A program made the position numbers and the translations under genes. The notes under the pieces were generated by a model, which searched no databases, had not been told where the DNA came from, and was given only the letters and a program-made list of their open reading frames with translations. A stretch of DNA of 64,000 nt from Sneathiella sp. P13V-1 (lineage in GTDB: Bacteria > Pseudomonadota > Alphaproteobacteria > Sneathiellales > Sneathiellaceae): assembly GCF_015143595.1 (NCBI RefSeq), contig NZ_WYEU01000003.1:124001-188000 (forward strand), in the 5' to 3' direction. Position 1 is the stretch's first letter. Every line of letters starts with the position of its first letter. Of this stretch, positions 27,770 through 38,186 are shown one piece after another.

Positions 27770-30700
27770 CTAGTACGCTTTATCCAGCTCTTCCAATTCG
27801 CGAGAGATCTCTCCCGAGCGTTTGGTAAATCTTGCCAAAAGCAGATAAAACACAGGCACCACCCCAAGCGACAAAATAGTTGAAAACAACACGCCGCCCA
27901 TGATCACAACCCCAATGGTCTCGCGGCTTTCTGCCCCTGCGCCGGTTGCCATTGCAAGTGGGACGGCCCCGAGTGCCGTAGAGATTGTAGTCATGAGCAC
28001 AGGGCGAAGGCGCGTAACTGACGCTTCTATAATTGCTTCAAAGATTTCCATCCCCTCATCGCGGAGCTGATTAGCAAATTCAACGATCAAAATCGCGTTC
28101 TTAGCCGTCAAACCAATAAGCATGATCACACCGATCTGGCTATAGACGTTAAGGGTTACCCCCTGCATTAACATCGCCCCCAAAGCGCCTGTAACAGCCA
28201 ATGGTACAGACGTCATAATCACAATTGGGTGAATAAAACTTTCAAATTGAGCTGCCAGCACTAGAAACACCACAAGAAACGCGGTGACAAATGTAAACAA
28301 AAGCGCCGCGTTGCTATCCTTAAAGGACCGGCTTAAGCCGCCGTATGATACGCGCGCCTGGTCGCCTGCCACTTCTTGCGCCAGACCTTCCAAATAGGTA
28401 AGGGCTTCAGCCATAGTATAATCTGGCCCAAGCGAAGCGGTTACCCGTACGGCGCGGAGCCGGTCCGTTCTTTTGAGTTCCGCGGCGCCAGCGGTTTCAG
28501 TAAGGGTAATAAAACTGGAAATCGGGATAAACTTACCGGAAGTTTCTGATCGAACATAAACCTTGTTCAAATCATTGCGTGTTTGCCGATCCTCTGCTTC
28601 CGCCCTCATGATCACATCATATTGCTTGCCACCTTTTTCAAACCGTCCAATGGTACGGCTTCCCATCAGCGACTCCAATGTACGCCCAATGGTTTCAATG
28701 GAAACACCCAGATCTGAGGCACGGTTTCTATCAATGGATACCCGAATTTGCGGCTGTTTCTCAGAATAGTCCTTATCAACATTCAGAAGTTTTGGGTTCT
28801 CACCAGCACGTTCGACAATCTCATCTGCCCACTTGTTAAGCACTTCATATGACGGTCCGCCCAGGATCAACTGGACCGGTGCTCCCCACCCCCGCTGACC
28901 AAGGCTAGCGGGATTGATTGCAAAGGCACGCACACCCGGCACAGACAGAAGCCCCGGAAAGATTGAGCGGACAATCTGTTGCTGTGATCTTTCTCGTTCT
29001 TCCCACGGCACCAACCGTGAAAACATAAAGGCTGTATTGACCGGACCTGGACGAGAGAAGCTCCCGACCAAGGCAAAGACGCTTTCCGCCTCTCCCTTTT
29101 CAACCAGCGGGTTCAGGATCTTTTCGATCTTACCAACACTGCGGTTGGTATATTCCATACTGGCCCCTTCAACAGCTTTCACAGGAATAAAGAAAATACC
29201 GCGATCTTCTGTCGGCGCGAACTCCTTTGGCAATGCCTGATAGAAGAAATATCCGACCGCGGAAATTCCAATTGCCATGGCGACAATAAGAATGGGAATG
29301 CGAAACGCGAACAGCAGACCCCAACGATAGATATTGGCAAGTCCTACAAAGATGGCCTCTGTTGACTTATAGAACCACCCCTCGCGCTTTTGCTCCACCA
29401 GCATTTTCGAACACAACATGGGAGTTAGACTGAGCGCCACGAAGCTGGAGAACATCACCGCCGCAGCAACCGCGATGCCAAATTCCCGAAATAGTCTGCC
29501 GGTTGTACCTTCAAGGAAGGAAATCGGTAGAAACACAGCAACCAGAACCAGAGTTGTCGCAATCACAGCGAACGCGACCTGTTTTGCCCCGCGGTTAGCT
29601 GCCAAAAGCGGTGGCTCTCCCATTTCAATACGCCGGTGAATATTCTCAAGCACCACAATCGCGTCATCCACCACCAATCCAATCGCAAGCACCAGTGCCA
29701 AAAGCGTCAGCACATTTACTGAATAATCCAGTGCCGCAAGCACCATGAGGGTTGCAATAATTGAAACCGGAATGGCTACTGCGGGGATAAATGTTGCGGG
29801 GACGGAACGGAGAAACAGGAAAATCACAGCAACGACCAATCCCATCGCAATCCCCAAGGCGATAAACACCTCCTTGATAGATTGACTGATAAATACGGAT
29901 TGGTCATAGGAAACTTTAAGCTGCACCCCTTCAGGCAGTGTGTCCTGAATATTACGAACGACCTTTTTAACGCCCTCCGCAACCTGCAAAACATTCGCGC
30001 CGGATTGCCGTACGACTCCCAGCCCGACCGACACCTTACCATTCACTCTGAGGGCGGTGCGCTCGTTCTCAGCCCCGAGTTCAACACGTGCAACATCTGC
30101 AAGACGCACTATGCCGCTGTCATCATGACGAAGGATGATACGTCTGAATTCATCTGCAGTTTCCAAATTGGATCTTGTGCGAATATTAAATTCCCGCTCC
30201 GCTGATTCAACACGCCCGGACGGTAACTGGACATTTTGTGAGCGAATTGCCCGCTCAATGTCCTGAGCTGTCAGATTGTGAGCTGCCAGAGCATCGGTAT
30301 CCGCCCAAACCCGCATCGCGTATCGACGCGCACCGCCAACACGAACATTTGCCACCCCATTGACGGTAGAAAGCAAATCTACAAGATTGCGTTCCGCAAA
30401 ATCGGTGAGCTCCAAAGGTCCCATTCGCTCACTTCGAAGGGAAAGCCACATAATTGGACGAGCATCGCTTTCAGTTTTGGAAATACGGGGACTATCAGCT
30501 TCGTCAGGTAGGACCGAAAGGATACGCGATATCCGTGCCCTGACGTCATTGGTTGCAGCTTCGATATCCCGCTGCAGACTAAACTCAACATTAACGGAAG
30601 AACTTTCCTCACGACTTGTCGAATTGATACGCTCCACACCGGCAATACCCGCAACGGCATCCTCAACGATCTGAGTTATCTGGCTTTCAATAATATCGGC

Positions 30701-30865
30701 GGACGCCCCGCGATAAGTGGTGTTGATGGAAACATTCGGCTTATCAACGTTTGGATACTCCCGCACACTCAGCGCCTGATATGAAAACAAACCAAACAGT
30801 ACCAGAACCAGCGAGAAGACGATCGCAAGAACAGGACGTTTGATTGAGATTTCAGATAATCTCAC
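27770..30865 (-). CDS. RND efflux transporter permease (HAE1/AcrB type)
   Basis: This 1031-residue inner-membrane resistance-nodulation-division pump has two repeats of six membrane helices with large periplasmic loops. The N-terminus is the usual MRLSEISIKRPVLAIV. The proton-relay aspartates are present in GLVVDDAIVVLEN near residues 400-412. Length and motifs match hydrophobe/amphiphile exporters, which extrude drugs, bile salts or solvents with TolC-like outer-membrane channels. It overlaps the end of the adaptor gene by four bases. No outer-membrane channel gene is encoded nearby. Confidence 0.94.
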   Translation of the reverse strand: MRLSEISIKRPVLAIVFSLVLVLFGLFSYQALSVREYPNVDKPNVSINTTYRGASADIIESQITQIVEDAVAGIAGVERINSTSREESSSVNVEFSLQRDIEAATNDVRARISRILSVLPDEADSPRISKTESDARPIMWLSLRSERMGPLELTDFAERNLVDLLSTVNGVANVRVGGARRYAMRVWADTDALAAHNLTAQDIERAIRSQNVQLPSGRVESAEREFNIRTRSNLETADEFRRIILRHDDSGIVRLADVARVELGAENERTALRVNGKVSVGLGVVRQSGANVLQVAEGVKKVVRNIQDTLPEGVQLKVSYDQSVFISQSIKEVFIALGIAMGLVVAVIFLFLRSVPATFIPAVAIPVSIIATLMVLAALDYSVNVLTLLALVLAIGLVVDDAIVVLENIHRRIEMGEPPLLAANRGAKQVAFAVIATTLVLVAVFLPISFLEGTTGRLFREFGIAVAAAVMFSSFVALSLTPMLCSKMLVEQKREGWFYKSTEAIFVGLANIYRWGLLFAFRIPILIVAMAIGISAVGYFFYQALPKEFAPTEDRGIFFIPVKAVEGASMEYTNRSVGKIEKILNPLVEKGEAESVFALVGSFSRPGPVNTAFMFSRLVPWEERERSQQQIVRSIFPGLLSVPGVRAFAINPASLGQRGWGAPVQLILGGPSYEVLNKWADEIVERAGENPKLLNVDKDYSEKQPQIRVSIDRNRASDLGVSIETIGRTLESLMGSRTIGRFEKGGKQYDVIMRAEAEDRQTRNDLNKVYVRSETSGKFIPISSFITLTETAGAAELKRTDRLRAVRVTASLGPDYTMAEALTYLEGLAQEVAGDQARVSYGGLSRSFKDSNAALLFTFVTAFLVVFLVLAAQFESFIHPIVIMTSVPLAVTGALGAMLMQGVTLNVYSQIGVIMLIGLTAKNAILIVEFANQLRDEGMEIFEAIIEASVTRLRPVLMTTISTALGAVPLAMATGAGAESRETIGVVIMGGVLFSTILSLGVVPVFYLLLARFTKRSGEISRELEELDKAY

Positions 30866-31986
30866 TGCCCCACTCCATTTTCTGCGTTGGCTTCTCTGTA
30901 TTCAAGCTCTTCTATTGTTACCTTTAGCTTACTGCCATTTCGAATCTTCTGAAGTCCTTCAACAACCACCTTGTCACCGATGGAGATACCATCAACGACT
31001 TGCACCCAACCTCTTCTTCTTTGGCCAAGTATGATCTCCTGCATTTTTGCCGTACCGTCCTCAGTTGCAACAAACAAACTGCTGCCGGCCGGAGATACTA
31101 TGATGGCGTGTTCCGGAACCATAAGGGCGGCTTTTTCAAAGCCTGTCTCCAACGAAACAGAGAGATACATACCGGGGCGAAGCGCACCGTCTGGATTTGA
31201 GAGGGTTCCTCGAATTTTTACAATTCGGGTAACCGGGTCTACGCGGCTCGCGATCGCCTGAACTTTCCCTTCAAACACACGCCCCTTATAGGCAACGCTC
31301 GTCGCTAAAAAGGACTGGCCCGGCTTCACTGTGGCGAGAAACGCCTCGGGCAGACCAAAATCCAGTTTAAGCGTATTCACATCATCCAGTGTCGTAATCA
31401 TGTCACCAGGGCGAACCAATGAGCCAACACTCACTTCATGGAAGCCAACAGCACCATCAAATGGCGCTCGAATTTCATATTCATTAAGCCGTGCCTGATC
31501 TGCCTGAACCTTGGCTTCGGCCACCTTCATCTCAGACAGTTGCAAATCCACACGCGCCTTAGGGGCGTTCCCGCTTTTATATAGCTTGAGAGTACGTTCA
31601 TACAATTTCCGGCTATTTTCCAATTCTGCCTGACTTTCGGCCATTTCAGCACGAACTTCCGTCGCATCAAGGGCCACAAGCAACTGTCCTTTTGAGACCT
31701 TCGCACCTTCTTTAAAAGCGAGGTTTTTGATAATCGCGGATATTTTACTCGTGAGGTTTACGGACTGATTAGCCTCCAGTGTTCCAACAGCCGTGATGGT
31801 GGATTTCAGATCCGCCGTCCCAACAGGTACAGCAATCACGGCCACAGGTCGACCTCCCCGTTTGCCACCTTTGCTATTGTCCGCAGCCTCTTCTGACAAA
31901 AAGGGAATTTGATCCTGATATTTCCAGCCAGCAAATGCCGCCGCGCCTATGGCGATCAGAATAATTAGTTGTGTTGTTATTTTCAT
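30862..31986 (-). CDS. RND efflux periplasmic adaptor subunit (membrane fusion protein)
   Basis: This 374-residue periplasmic adaptor is anchored by one N-terminal hydrophobic helix (after MKITTQ). It is not a lipoprotein, since there is no lipobox cysteine. A split lipoyl (barrel-sandwich) domain flanks a coiled-coil hairpin at about 85-150, where VSKGQLLVALD and RAPFDGAVG mark the two halves. The beta-barrel and membrane-proximal domains follow. It links the inner-membrane pump to an outer-membrane channel. The ATG at 31986 gives a proper anchor, and the extra 15 codons to 32031 look like untranslated leader. It is the first gene of the efflux operon, and its stop overlaps the pump start. 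Confidence 0.92.
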   Translation of the reverse strand: MKITTQLIILIAIGAAAFAGWKYQDQIPFLSEEAADNSKGGKRGGRPVAVIAVPVGTADLKSTITAVGTLEANQSVNLTSKISAIIKNLAFKEGAKVSKGQLLVALDATEVRAEMAESQAELENSRKLYERTLKLYKSGNAPKARVDLQLSEMKVAEAKVQADQARLNEYEIRAPFDGAVGFHEVSVGSLVRPGDMITTLDDVNTLKLDFGLPEAFLATVKPGQSFLATSVAYKGRVFEGKVQAIASRVDPVTRIVKIRGTLSNPDGALRPGMYLSVSLETGFEKAALMVPEHAIIVSPAGSSLFVATEDGTAKMQEIILGQRRRGWVQVVDGISIGDKVVVEGLQKIRNGSKLKVTIEELEYREANAENGVGQ

Positions 31987-32109
31987 ATCTGGCTTTCCAT
32001 CCGCGAAGACAAGGATGATAGTGACGGACAAAAATTGAAATCAACCTAAAAATCTGACAAAACGGGATCGTGATCTTAATTCCTGTTCTAGCATATACGG
32101 ATATTTCTC

Positions 32110-33039
32110 ATGACAGTTCATCTCTTTACACATCGTGATTGCCTTTTTCACGACAATGGAAAAGACCATCCAGAGAAAGCTGATCGTTTGAGAATGGTCT
32201 GGCATTACCTGGAAGAGGAAGGGTTTGAAGACATTATCAAACATGAGGCCTCTCTCGCGGAAGAGGATCTTCTAAAGCTCGCACATACACCTGACTACGT
32301 TCAGTATATTAAAAGTCATCGCCCCTCTTCCGGTATTGTGCAATTGGATCCAGATACTTTTATGTCTCCGGGCAGCTATGAGGCGGCCTTACGGGCTGTT
32401 GGCGCGGTGCGGGACGCCGTGGATTTTGTTATGGCGGGAAAAGGTAAGATCGCCTTTTGTGCCGCCCGCCCCCCGGGTCATCACGCCGAACAGAACAAGG
32501 CCATGGGTTTTTGTCTGTTTAATCAGGTAGCCATCGGGTCCATTTACGCACACCAGAAATATGACATTCCCAAAGTCGCGGTTATGGATTTTGACGTTCA
32601 TCATGGAAATGGTACCCAAGCGATTTTTGAGCCGCACCCTCACCTATTCTATGCCTCAACCCATCAGGAAGCGCCTTTTTACCCCGGCACGGGGCATGCT
32701 CATGAGACGGGTTGTGGCAATATTGTAAACGCCCCCCTCCCCGAAGGAAGTAACGGCACCCTGTTCAGAAGTAAAATGGAGGAGATGATTCTTCCTGCAC
32801 TCGATAAATTTGCGCCGGATCTTCTGTTTATCTCTGCCGGTTTTGATGCCCATCACGCTGACCCGTGTGCAGGCCTCAACTGGACTGAAGAAGATTATCA
32901 GTGGGCAACGGAAAAACTGCTCGAAATTGCAAAAAAACACTCACATGGCAGGATCATTTCCGTGATGGAAGGTGGTTATGATCTTGTAGGACTTGCACAA
33001 AGTGCGCAAATACATGTGAAGACGTTGCTTGACGCTTAA
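32110..33039 (+). CDS. Histone deacetylase family protein (acetoin utilisation/acetylpolyamine amidohydrolase-like)
   Basis: This 309-residue zinc-dependent deacetylase-fold protein has the catalytic histidine pair H124-H125 (PPGHH). The zinc ligands are Asp162 and His164 (DFDVHHGNG) and Asp246 (AGFDAH), with the transition-state tyrosine in GGY at 288-290. All active-site residues are present. Bacterial members remove acetyl groups from polyamines, small amides or protein lysines. The substrate here is unknown. It heads a tightly packed run with xseB, ispA and dxs, 31 bases before xseB, an arrangement found in many alphaproteobacteria. Confidence 0.92.
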   Translation: MTVHLFTHRDCLFHDNGKDHPEKADRLRMVWHYLEEEGFEDIIKHEASLAEEDLLKLAHTPDYVQYIKSHRPSSGIVQLDPDTFMSPGSYEAALRAVGAVRDAVDFVMAGKGKIAFCAARPPGHHAEQNKAMGFCLFNQVAIGSIYAHQKYDIPKVAVMDFDVHHGNGTQAIFEPHPHLFYASTHQEAPFYPGTGHAHETGCGNIVNAPLPEGSNGTLFRSKMEEMILPALDKFAPDLLFISAGFDAHHADPCAGLNWTEEDYQWATEKLLEIAKKHSHGRIISVMEGGYDLVGLAQSAQIHVKTLLDA

Positions 33040-33070
33040 TCCCGGAGTATAAGGAGCAAAAGGAGAGAGC

Positions 33071-33322
33071 ATGTCCGAAGAAAACGAAATTCCAGCAGAT
33101 ATTCAGGAAATGTCCTTTGAATCTGCCATGCAGGAACTGGAGGCCATTGTTGAAAAACTGGATTCCGGAAATGTGGATCTAGATCAATCTATCGACATTT
33201 ACACACGCGGCTCTCAACTGAAATCGCATTGCGAGCAAAAGCTTCGTGCTGCGCAGGAACGCGTGGATAAAATTGTTAATCAGAACGGCACTCTGAGCAC
33301 CCAGCCTGCCAATGTAGAATAA
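33071..33322 (+). CDS. xseB: Exodeoxyribonuclease VII small subunit
   Basis: This 83-residue helical protein has the family core FESAMQELEAIVEKLDSGNVDLD followed by EKLRAAQERVDKI, giving the antiparallel coiled-coil hairpin that joins XseA into active exonuclease VII, a single-strand DNA degrading enzyme. AGGAGAGAGC precedes the ATG. Its position just before ispA and dxs is the common bacterial order. xseA is not in the window. Confidence 0.95.
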   Translation: MSEENEIPADIQEMSFESAMQELEAIVEKLDSGNVDLDQSIDIYTRGSQLKSHCEQKLRAAQERVDKIVNQNGTLSTQPANVE

Positions 33323-33362
33323 CCGAGATCGCGTTGCCGATCCGTTTCAATTGAGACCGTAT

Positions 33363-34253
33363 ATGAACGACGATTTTTCAACAGCACTCCGTCAAACCGC
33401 CGAACTTATGGATCGGGAATTGTCCGAGTTTCTTCCTGAATCTGACAATCCCGAGAAACAACTGCACAGTGCAATGCGCTATGCTGCATTATCTGGCGGC
33501 AAACGTCTTCGCGCGTTTCTGGTGATCCAGAGTGCGGATCTGTTCAATGTGTCGCGAGACTATTCAGTGCGTGTTGCTGCGGCACTGGAAATCATGCACA
33601 CCTATTCTCTGGTTCATGATGATCTCCCATGCATGGACGATGACGATTTGCGCCGAGGTGTTCCAACCGTTCACAAGAAGTTTGACGAAACGATCGCTGT
33701 TCTCGCAGGTGACGCCCTACAGGCGATGGCTTTCGAAATCCTTGCAGACCCTTTGACACACCCTTCTGGAGATGTCCGTGCGTCTCTGGTTCGCAAGCTC
33801 GCGATGGCCGCAGGTGGACATGGAATGGTCGGCGGGCAAACCATGGATATCTATACAGAGCAGGATGATCTTTCTGTTGCAACCATTACCCGTCTGCAAC
33901 AGATGAAAACGGGGGCGCTGATCACGTTTGCCTGTGAAGCGGGTGCTATTTTGGGGCATGCTGATCCTGCTAAACGCACCGCCCTTCGCGCCTATGCCCA
34001 TGACCTTGGGCTGGCTTTCCAGATTACGGACGACATATTGGATGTTGAAGGCACAAGTGAAGAAATGGGCAAAGCAACGCGCAAAGATGTGGATGCTGGA
34101 AAAGCCACGTTTGTTTCATTACTAGGTCTGGAAAAAGCCAAAATTCACGCTGATATGTTGTCTGAACAAGCAATCAGCCATCTGGACGTATTTAATAGCA
34201 AGGCAGATCTTTTGCGGGACGCAGCTGAGTTTACTGTCAAACGCAATAAGTAG
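33363..34253 (+). CDS. ispA: Polyprenyl (farnesyl) diphosphate synthase
   Basis: This 296-residue trans-prenyltransferase condenses isopentenyl diphosphate with dimethylallyl or geranyl diphosphate. The first aspartate-rich motif is [10 protein letters not shown] and the second DDILD. The two-residue insertion and small residues before the first motif fit bacterial farnesyl diphosphate synthase. Conserved GGKRLR and KTGALI are present. The ATG at 33363 is preferred to a TTG four codons upstream. It lies between xseB and dxs in one operon, providing precursor for quinones, undecaprenyl phosphate and possibly hopanoids. Confidence 0.94.
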   Translation: MNDDFSTALRQTAELMDRELSEFLPESDNPEKQLHSAMRYAALSGGKRLRAFLVIQSADLFNVSRDYSVRVAAALEIMHTYSLVHDDLPCMDDDDLRRGVPTVHKKFDETIAVLAGDALQAMAFEILADPLTHPSGDVRASLVRKLAMAAGGHGMVGGQTMDIYTEQDDLSVATITRLQQMKTGALITFACEAGAILGHADPAKRTALRAYAHDLGLAFQITDDILDVEGTSEEMGKATRKDVDAGKATFVSLLGLEKAKIHADMLSEQAISHLDVFNSKADLLRDAAEFTVKRNK

Positions 34254-34267
34254 AATCGAGTATTATT

Positions 34268-36193
34268 GTGAGCACAAGACCACATACCCCGTTGCTGGAT
34301 AAGGTAAAAGAACCCAAAGATATGCGGAATTTTACCATCGATCAGCTCAAACAATTGGCTGACGAGCTTCGTCAGGAAACCATTGATGCTGTTTCCGTAA
34401 CGGGCGGCCACTTGGGTGCCGGGCTTGGTGTGGTTGAGCTAACGGTTGCTATACACCACGTGTTCAATACCCCCGAAGATCGCCTAATCTGGGATGTGGG
34501 GCATCAATGTTACCCGCATAAAATCCTGACAGGACGCCGTGATCGCATTCGGACACTTCGCCAAGCTGGCGGTTTGTCAGGCTTCACGAAACGATCTGAA
34601 AGTGAATATGACCCTTTCGGTGCAGCACATTCTTCCACATCAATTTCCGCGGGGCTTGGTATGGCTGTTGGTCGTGACCTTAAAGGCCGAACCAACAATG
34701 TTGTCTCTGTGATCGGCGATGGTTCCATGAGTGCCGGCATGGCATATGAAGCCATGAACAATGCCGGCGCTATGGACAGCCGGCAAATCGTCATTTTGAA
34801 TGACAACGATATGTCCATCGCCCCTCCCGTTGGAGCCATGAGTGCTTATCTGTCAAGGCTTCTATCCGGACCTTCATATCGCAATATCCGTGAATTGATG
34901 AAGCAGATTGCATCGCGCCTTCCCGACCCACTGGAGCGGACAGCCAAACGTGCCGAAGAATTTGCCCGAGGCATGGTCACAGGTGGCACTTTATTTGAAG
35001 AACTTGGCTTCTATTATATTGGTCCGATTGACGGGCATAATATGGAACATCTGATCCCGGTCCTCAAAAATGCAAGGGATTCAGAAACCGGGCCTATCCT
35101 TATCCACTGCGTGACACAGAAGGGCAAGGGTTATGCTCCTGCCGAGGCCGCTGCTGATAAATATCATGGTGTTGCCAAGTTTGATGTTGTGACAGGTGCT
35201 CAGGACAAAGGCATCCCAAATGCCCCCTCCTACACCAAGGTGTTTGCGGATGCTTTGATGAAGGAAGCCATAAAAGACGAAAATATTGTTGCTGTCACTG
35301 CTGCAATGCCAGATGGCACAGGTCTTTCCAATTTTGCTAAAGAATTTCCAGACCGCTGCTTTGATGTAGGTATTGCTGAACAACATGCTGTAACTTTCGC
35401 AGCGGGGTTGGCGACCGAAGGCATCAAACCCTTTGTTGCTATCTATTCTACATTCCTACAGCGCGGTTATGATCAGGTTGTTCATGACGTGGATCTGCAA
35501 AATCTACCCGTAAGATTTGCCATCGACCGGGCAGGTCTTGTTGGCGCGGATGGTGCCACACATGCAGGTTCCTTTGACACGACTTATCTTGCTTGCCTCC
35601 CCAATATGGTTGTGATGGCTGCCGCTGACGAGGCGGAGCTTACCCATATGGTGGCCACTGCTGCGGCCTATGATGATGGCCCTATTTCATTCCGTTATCC
35701 ACGCGGCGAGGGCGTTGGCGTTGACCTTCCTGAGGAAGGTGAAATTCTCGCAATCGGTAAAGGCCGTATCGTCAAAGAAGGAAGCAAAGTCGCCATTTTG
35801 TCTTTTGGCACCCGTCTGGAAGAAGCCATCAAAGCGGCTGAGGCTCTCGATAGCCTTGGTCTTTCTACGACTGTTGCCGATGCACGCTTCTGCAAACCAC
35901 TGGATGAAGACCTCATTCGCAAACTGGTCGCAGAGCATAGTCTTCTTCTAACCGTCGAAGAAGGATCTGTAGGTGGTTTTGGAAGTCACGTCATGCAGTT
36001 CCTCGCCATGAATGGTCTTCTTGATGGGGACATTAAAGTCCGCCCTATGTGCATGAACGATACATATGTGGATCACGGAAAACCTGAAAAAATGTATGAC
36101 GAAGCTGGCCTGAATGCTGCGCAGATGATCTCCGTTGCACTGGAGGCGCTCGACATTGAGTCAGACAGCTCCAAAAACATTTCCTCTCTCTAG
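34268..36193 (+). CDS. dxs: 1-deoxy-D-xylulose-5-phosphate synthase
   Basis: This 641-residue thiamine-diphosphate enzyme is the entry step of the MEP isoprenoid pathway (pyruvate plus glyceraldehyde 3-phosphate to deoxyxylulose 5-phosphate). It contains HVGHQ-like WDVGHQ, the cofactor motif [18 protein letters not shown], the catalytic region [12 protein letters not shown] and the transketolase-central [15 protein letters not shown]. The start is GTG at 34268, 15 bases after the ispA stop. Full length for the family. Confidence 0.96.
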   Translation: MSTRPHTPLLDKVKEPKDMRNFTIDQLKQLADELRQETIDAVSVTGGHLGAGLGVVELTVAIHHVFNTPEDRLIWDVGHQCYPHKILTGRRDRIRTLRQAGGLSGFTKRSESEYDPFGAAHSSTSISAGLGMAVGRDLKGRTNNVVSVIGDGSMSAGMAYEAMNNAGAMDSRQIVILNDNDMSIAPPVGAMSAYLSRLLSGPSYRNIRELMKQIASRLPDPLERTAKRAEEFARGMVTGGTLFEELGFYYIGPIDGHNMEHLIPVLKNARDSETGPILIHCVTQKGKGYAPAEAAADKYHGVAKFDVVTGAQDKGIPNAPSYTKVFADALMKEAIKDENIVAVTAAMPDGTGLSNFAKEFPDRCFDVGIAEQHAVTFAAGLATEGIKPFVAIYSTFLQRGYDQVVHDVDLQNLPVRFAIDRAGLVGADGATHAGSFDTTYLACLPNMVVMAAADEAELTHMVATAAAYDDGPISFRYPRGEGVGVDLPEEGEILAIGKGRIVKEGSKVAILSFGTRLEEAIKAAEALDSLGLSTTVADARFCKPLDEDLIRKLVAEHSLLLTVEEGSVGGFGSHVMQFLAMNGLLDGDIKVRPMCMNDTYVDHGKPEKMYDEAGLNAAQMISVALEALDIESDSSKNISSL

Positions 36194-36196
36194 GTA

Positions 36197-36937
36197 ATGG
36201 TTTCCCAACGACTGGATATGGCGCTTGTATCGCAAGGACTTGCGCCAACCCGCGCCCGTGCGCAAAGTCTTATCCAGGAAGGGCTTGTTGAGATTGATGG
36301 AGAGCCAGCAAGAAAGCCCAGCCAGAAAGTGAGTGATAGTGCGCTGCTAACCTTGTCGTCAGATGAAAAACAATGGGTTGGTCGCGGTGCTTTGAAATTG
36401 ATCAAGGCCCTCGATCACTTCCATATCGACCCCAAAGGAAAAGTGGCCGCGGATATTGGCGCATCAACCGGCGGATTTTGTGAAGTTCTGCTGGAACGGG
36501 ATGTTCAGAAAATCTACGCTGTTGATGTGGGACATGATCAACTGCATCCCACGATTATGTCAGACCCGCGTGTGATTAATATGGAAGGGGTGAATGCTAA
36601 AACCCTCTCCGCTGACGTCATACCGGAACCACTGGATCTGATTGTCAGTGATGTCAGTTTTATTTCTTTGGAAAAAGCCTTGCCCGCTGCACTTTCTCTC
36701 TGTAAATCAGGCGCCTATCTTGCCGCTTTGATTAAACCGCAGTTTGAGGTTGGCCGTGAGAATATTGCGAAAGGTGGCATTGTAAAGAACCCGGAAATCG
36801 CCGCCGCCGCCGCAAAGCGAATTGAAGACTGGATTAATGGCCTGGAAGGCTGGTCAAGCCTTGGCGTAACACCCAGCCCCATTAAAGGGGGGGACGGCAA
36901 TACTGAATTCCTGATAGGAGCCCGATATGAGCGATAA
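36197..36937 (+). CDS. tlyA: TlyA family rRNA methyltransferase / hemolysin-like protein
   Basis: This 246-residue protein combines an N-terminal S4 RNA-binding domain (residues about 4-60, RLDMALVSQGL) with an FtsJ-like Rossmann methyltransferase domain (SAM motif ADIGASTGGFCE near residues 94-105, then IVSDVSFISL). TlyA relatives 2'-O-methylate rRNA. The gene starts three bases after dxs and overlaps the next gene by 11 bases. The position after dxs is conserved in many bacteria. Confidence 0.93.
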   Translation: MVSQRLDMALVSQGLAPTRARAQSLIQEGLVEIDGEPARKPSQKVSDSALLTLSSDEKQWVGRGALKLIKALDHFHIDPKGKVAADIGASTGGFCEVLLERDVQKIYAVDVGHDQLHPTIMSDPRVINMEGVNAKTLSADVIPEPLDLIVSDVSFISLEKALPAALSLCKSGAYLAALIKPQFEVGRENIAKGGIVKNPEIAAAAAKRIEDWINGLEGWSSLGVTPSPIKGGDGNTEFLIGARYER

Positions 36938-38186
36938 AGTTGAGATTGAATATATCGGGGTAGCCGGTGACGGTGTCGGTACATTGAACGGTAAAAGCTA
37001 TTACGTGCCTTACACTGCGCCGGGCGATGTGGTGTCTATCCAAAACTCAGAACAACGCGGCCAGGGCAATGCGGCTGAAGTAGATGAGTTCCTGAAAAAA
37101 TCAGAATTACACGTCCCTGCAGAGTGCAAACATTACGGCATTTGCGGGGGGTGTAATGTACAACATCTGACAAATGAGTTTGTTGAAAACTGGAAAAGCG
37201 AACTCATCACGTCAGCACTGGAAACAAAAGAGCTACCTTTACCAGAAATTAAACCGATTGAAACCAGCCCAATACACAGCCGCAGGCGGGTTGAGTTTGT
37301 CGCCGCGAAACGCAAAAAAGGGGTAATGATCGGGTATCACAGACCCAAATCTCATCAAATATTTGATGTAGGCGAATGCCCTTTGCTGGTTCCAGAATTG
37401 CTCGCCTTGGTGAAACCGCTTCGCATCCTGCTTCCTGAATTGATGGCGCGAAATAGTCAGGCCCGCCTTACCCTGACTATGACAAATAACGGGATTGATC
37501 TTGTTATTGCCACGGCACACAGTCTGGATTTGGAAGGCCGTGAAAAACTGGCGCGGTTTGCTCAAGATCACAAACTATGCCGCCTGACTTGGAATGATGA
37601 TGTTGAGAAACTTCAGGATCAGATCGCTGCTGTCAGGCCCGCTGTCATTACTGTTGGCGATGTAGAGACCCAACTTCCTGCGGGAGGGTTTTTGCAAGCT
37701 ACTGAACATGGTCAGGAAACACTTATCCGCCTTGTTTGCGCTGAACTTGGGTCAAAAGAAAAAGTCGTCGATTTGTTTGCAGGCTGCGGCACCTTTTCAC
37801 TTCCTGCCGCCAAGCACGCCCGCGAAGTTTTAGCTGTAGAAGGCAACCCTTACCATACAGATAATATGAAAATTGCGGCGAACAGGCAGATGCTGCCTCT
37901 CCAAACGGAAACACGGGATCTGTTCAGACGCCCTCTCCTTGCGGATGAGTTCAAGCCATTTGATACGGTGATCATCGACCCACCGCGTGCTGGTGCCAAG
38001 GCGCAGGTAGAAGAAATTGCGCGATCAAAAATCACCAAAGTTTTGGCTATTTCCTGCAACCCGAAGAGCTTTGCAAGAGATGCTGAAGTACTTATTGATT
38101 ACGGGTTTAAGATGGGCCCCATAACACCAGTGGATCAGTTCAGATGGTCAAATCATGTGGAGTTGTTCACCACATTCACCCGCTAG
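36927..38186 (+). CDS. Class I SAM-dependent RNA methyltransferase (TrmA/RumA family, Fe-S type)
   Basis: This 419-residue RNA m5U-methyltransferase-like enzyme has an N-terminal TRAM-like beta-barrel (about 1-55) and a cysteine cluster CKHYGICGGC that with another cysteine can hold a 4Fe-4S cluster. The SAM-binding motif is VDLFAGCGTFSLPAA, followed by DPPRAG and the catalytic cysteine in ISCNPKSFARD. It would methylate uridine C5 in rRNA or tRNA; which site is not clear. It overlaps tlyA by 11 bases. Its stop shares CTAG with the stop of the opposite-strand gene at 38183. Confidence 0.93.
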   Translation: MSDKVEIEYIGVAGDGVGTLNGKSYYVPYTAPGDVVSIQNSEQRGQGNAAEVDEFLKKSELHVPAECKHYGICGGCNVQHLTNEFVENWKSELITSALETKELPLPEIKPIETSPIHSRRRVEFVAAKRKKGVMIGYHRPKSHQIFDVGECPLLVPELLALVKPLRILLPELMARNSQARLTLTMTNNGIDLVIATAHSLDLEGREKLARFAQDHKLCRLTWNDDVEKLQDQIAAVRPAVITVGDVETQLPAGGFLQATEHGQETLIRLVCAELGSKEKVVDLFAGCGTFSLPAAKHAREVLAVEGNPYHTDNMKIAANRQMLPLQTETRDLFRRPLLADEFKPFDTVIIDPPRAGAKAQVEEIARSKITKVLAISCNPKSFARDAEVLIDYGFKMGPITPVDQFRWSNHVELFTTFTR

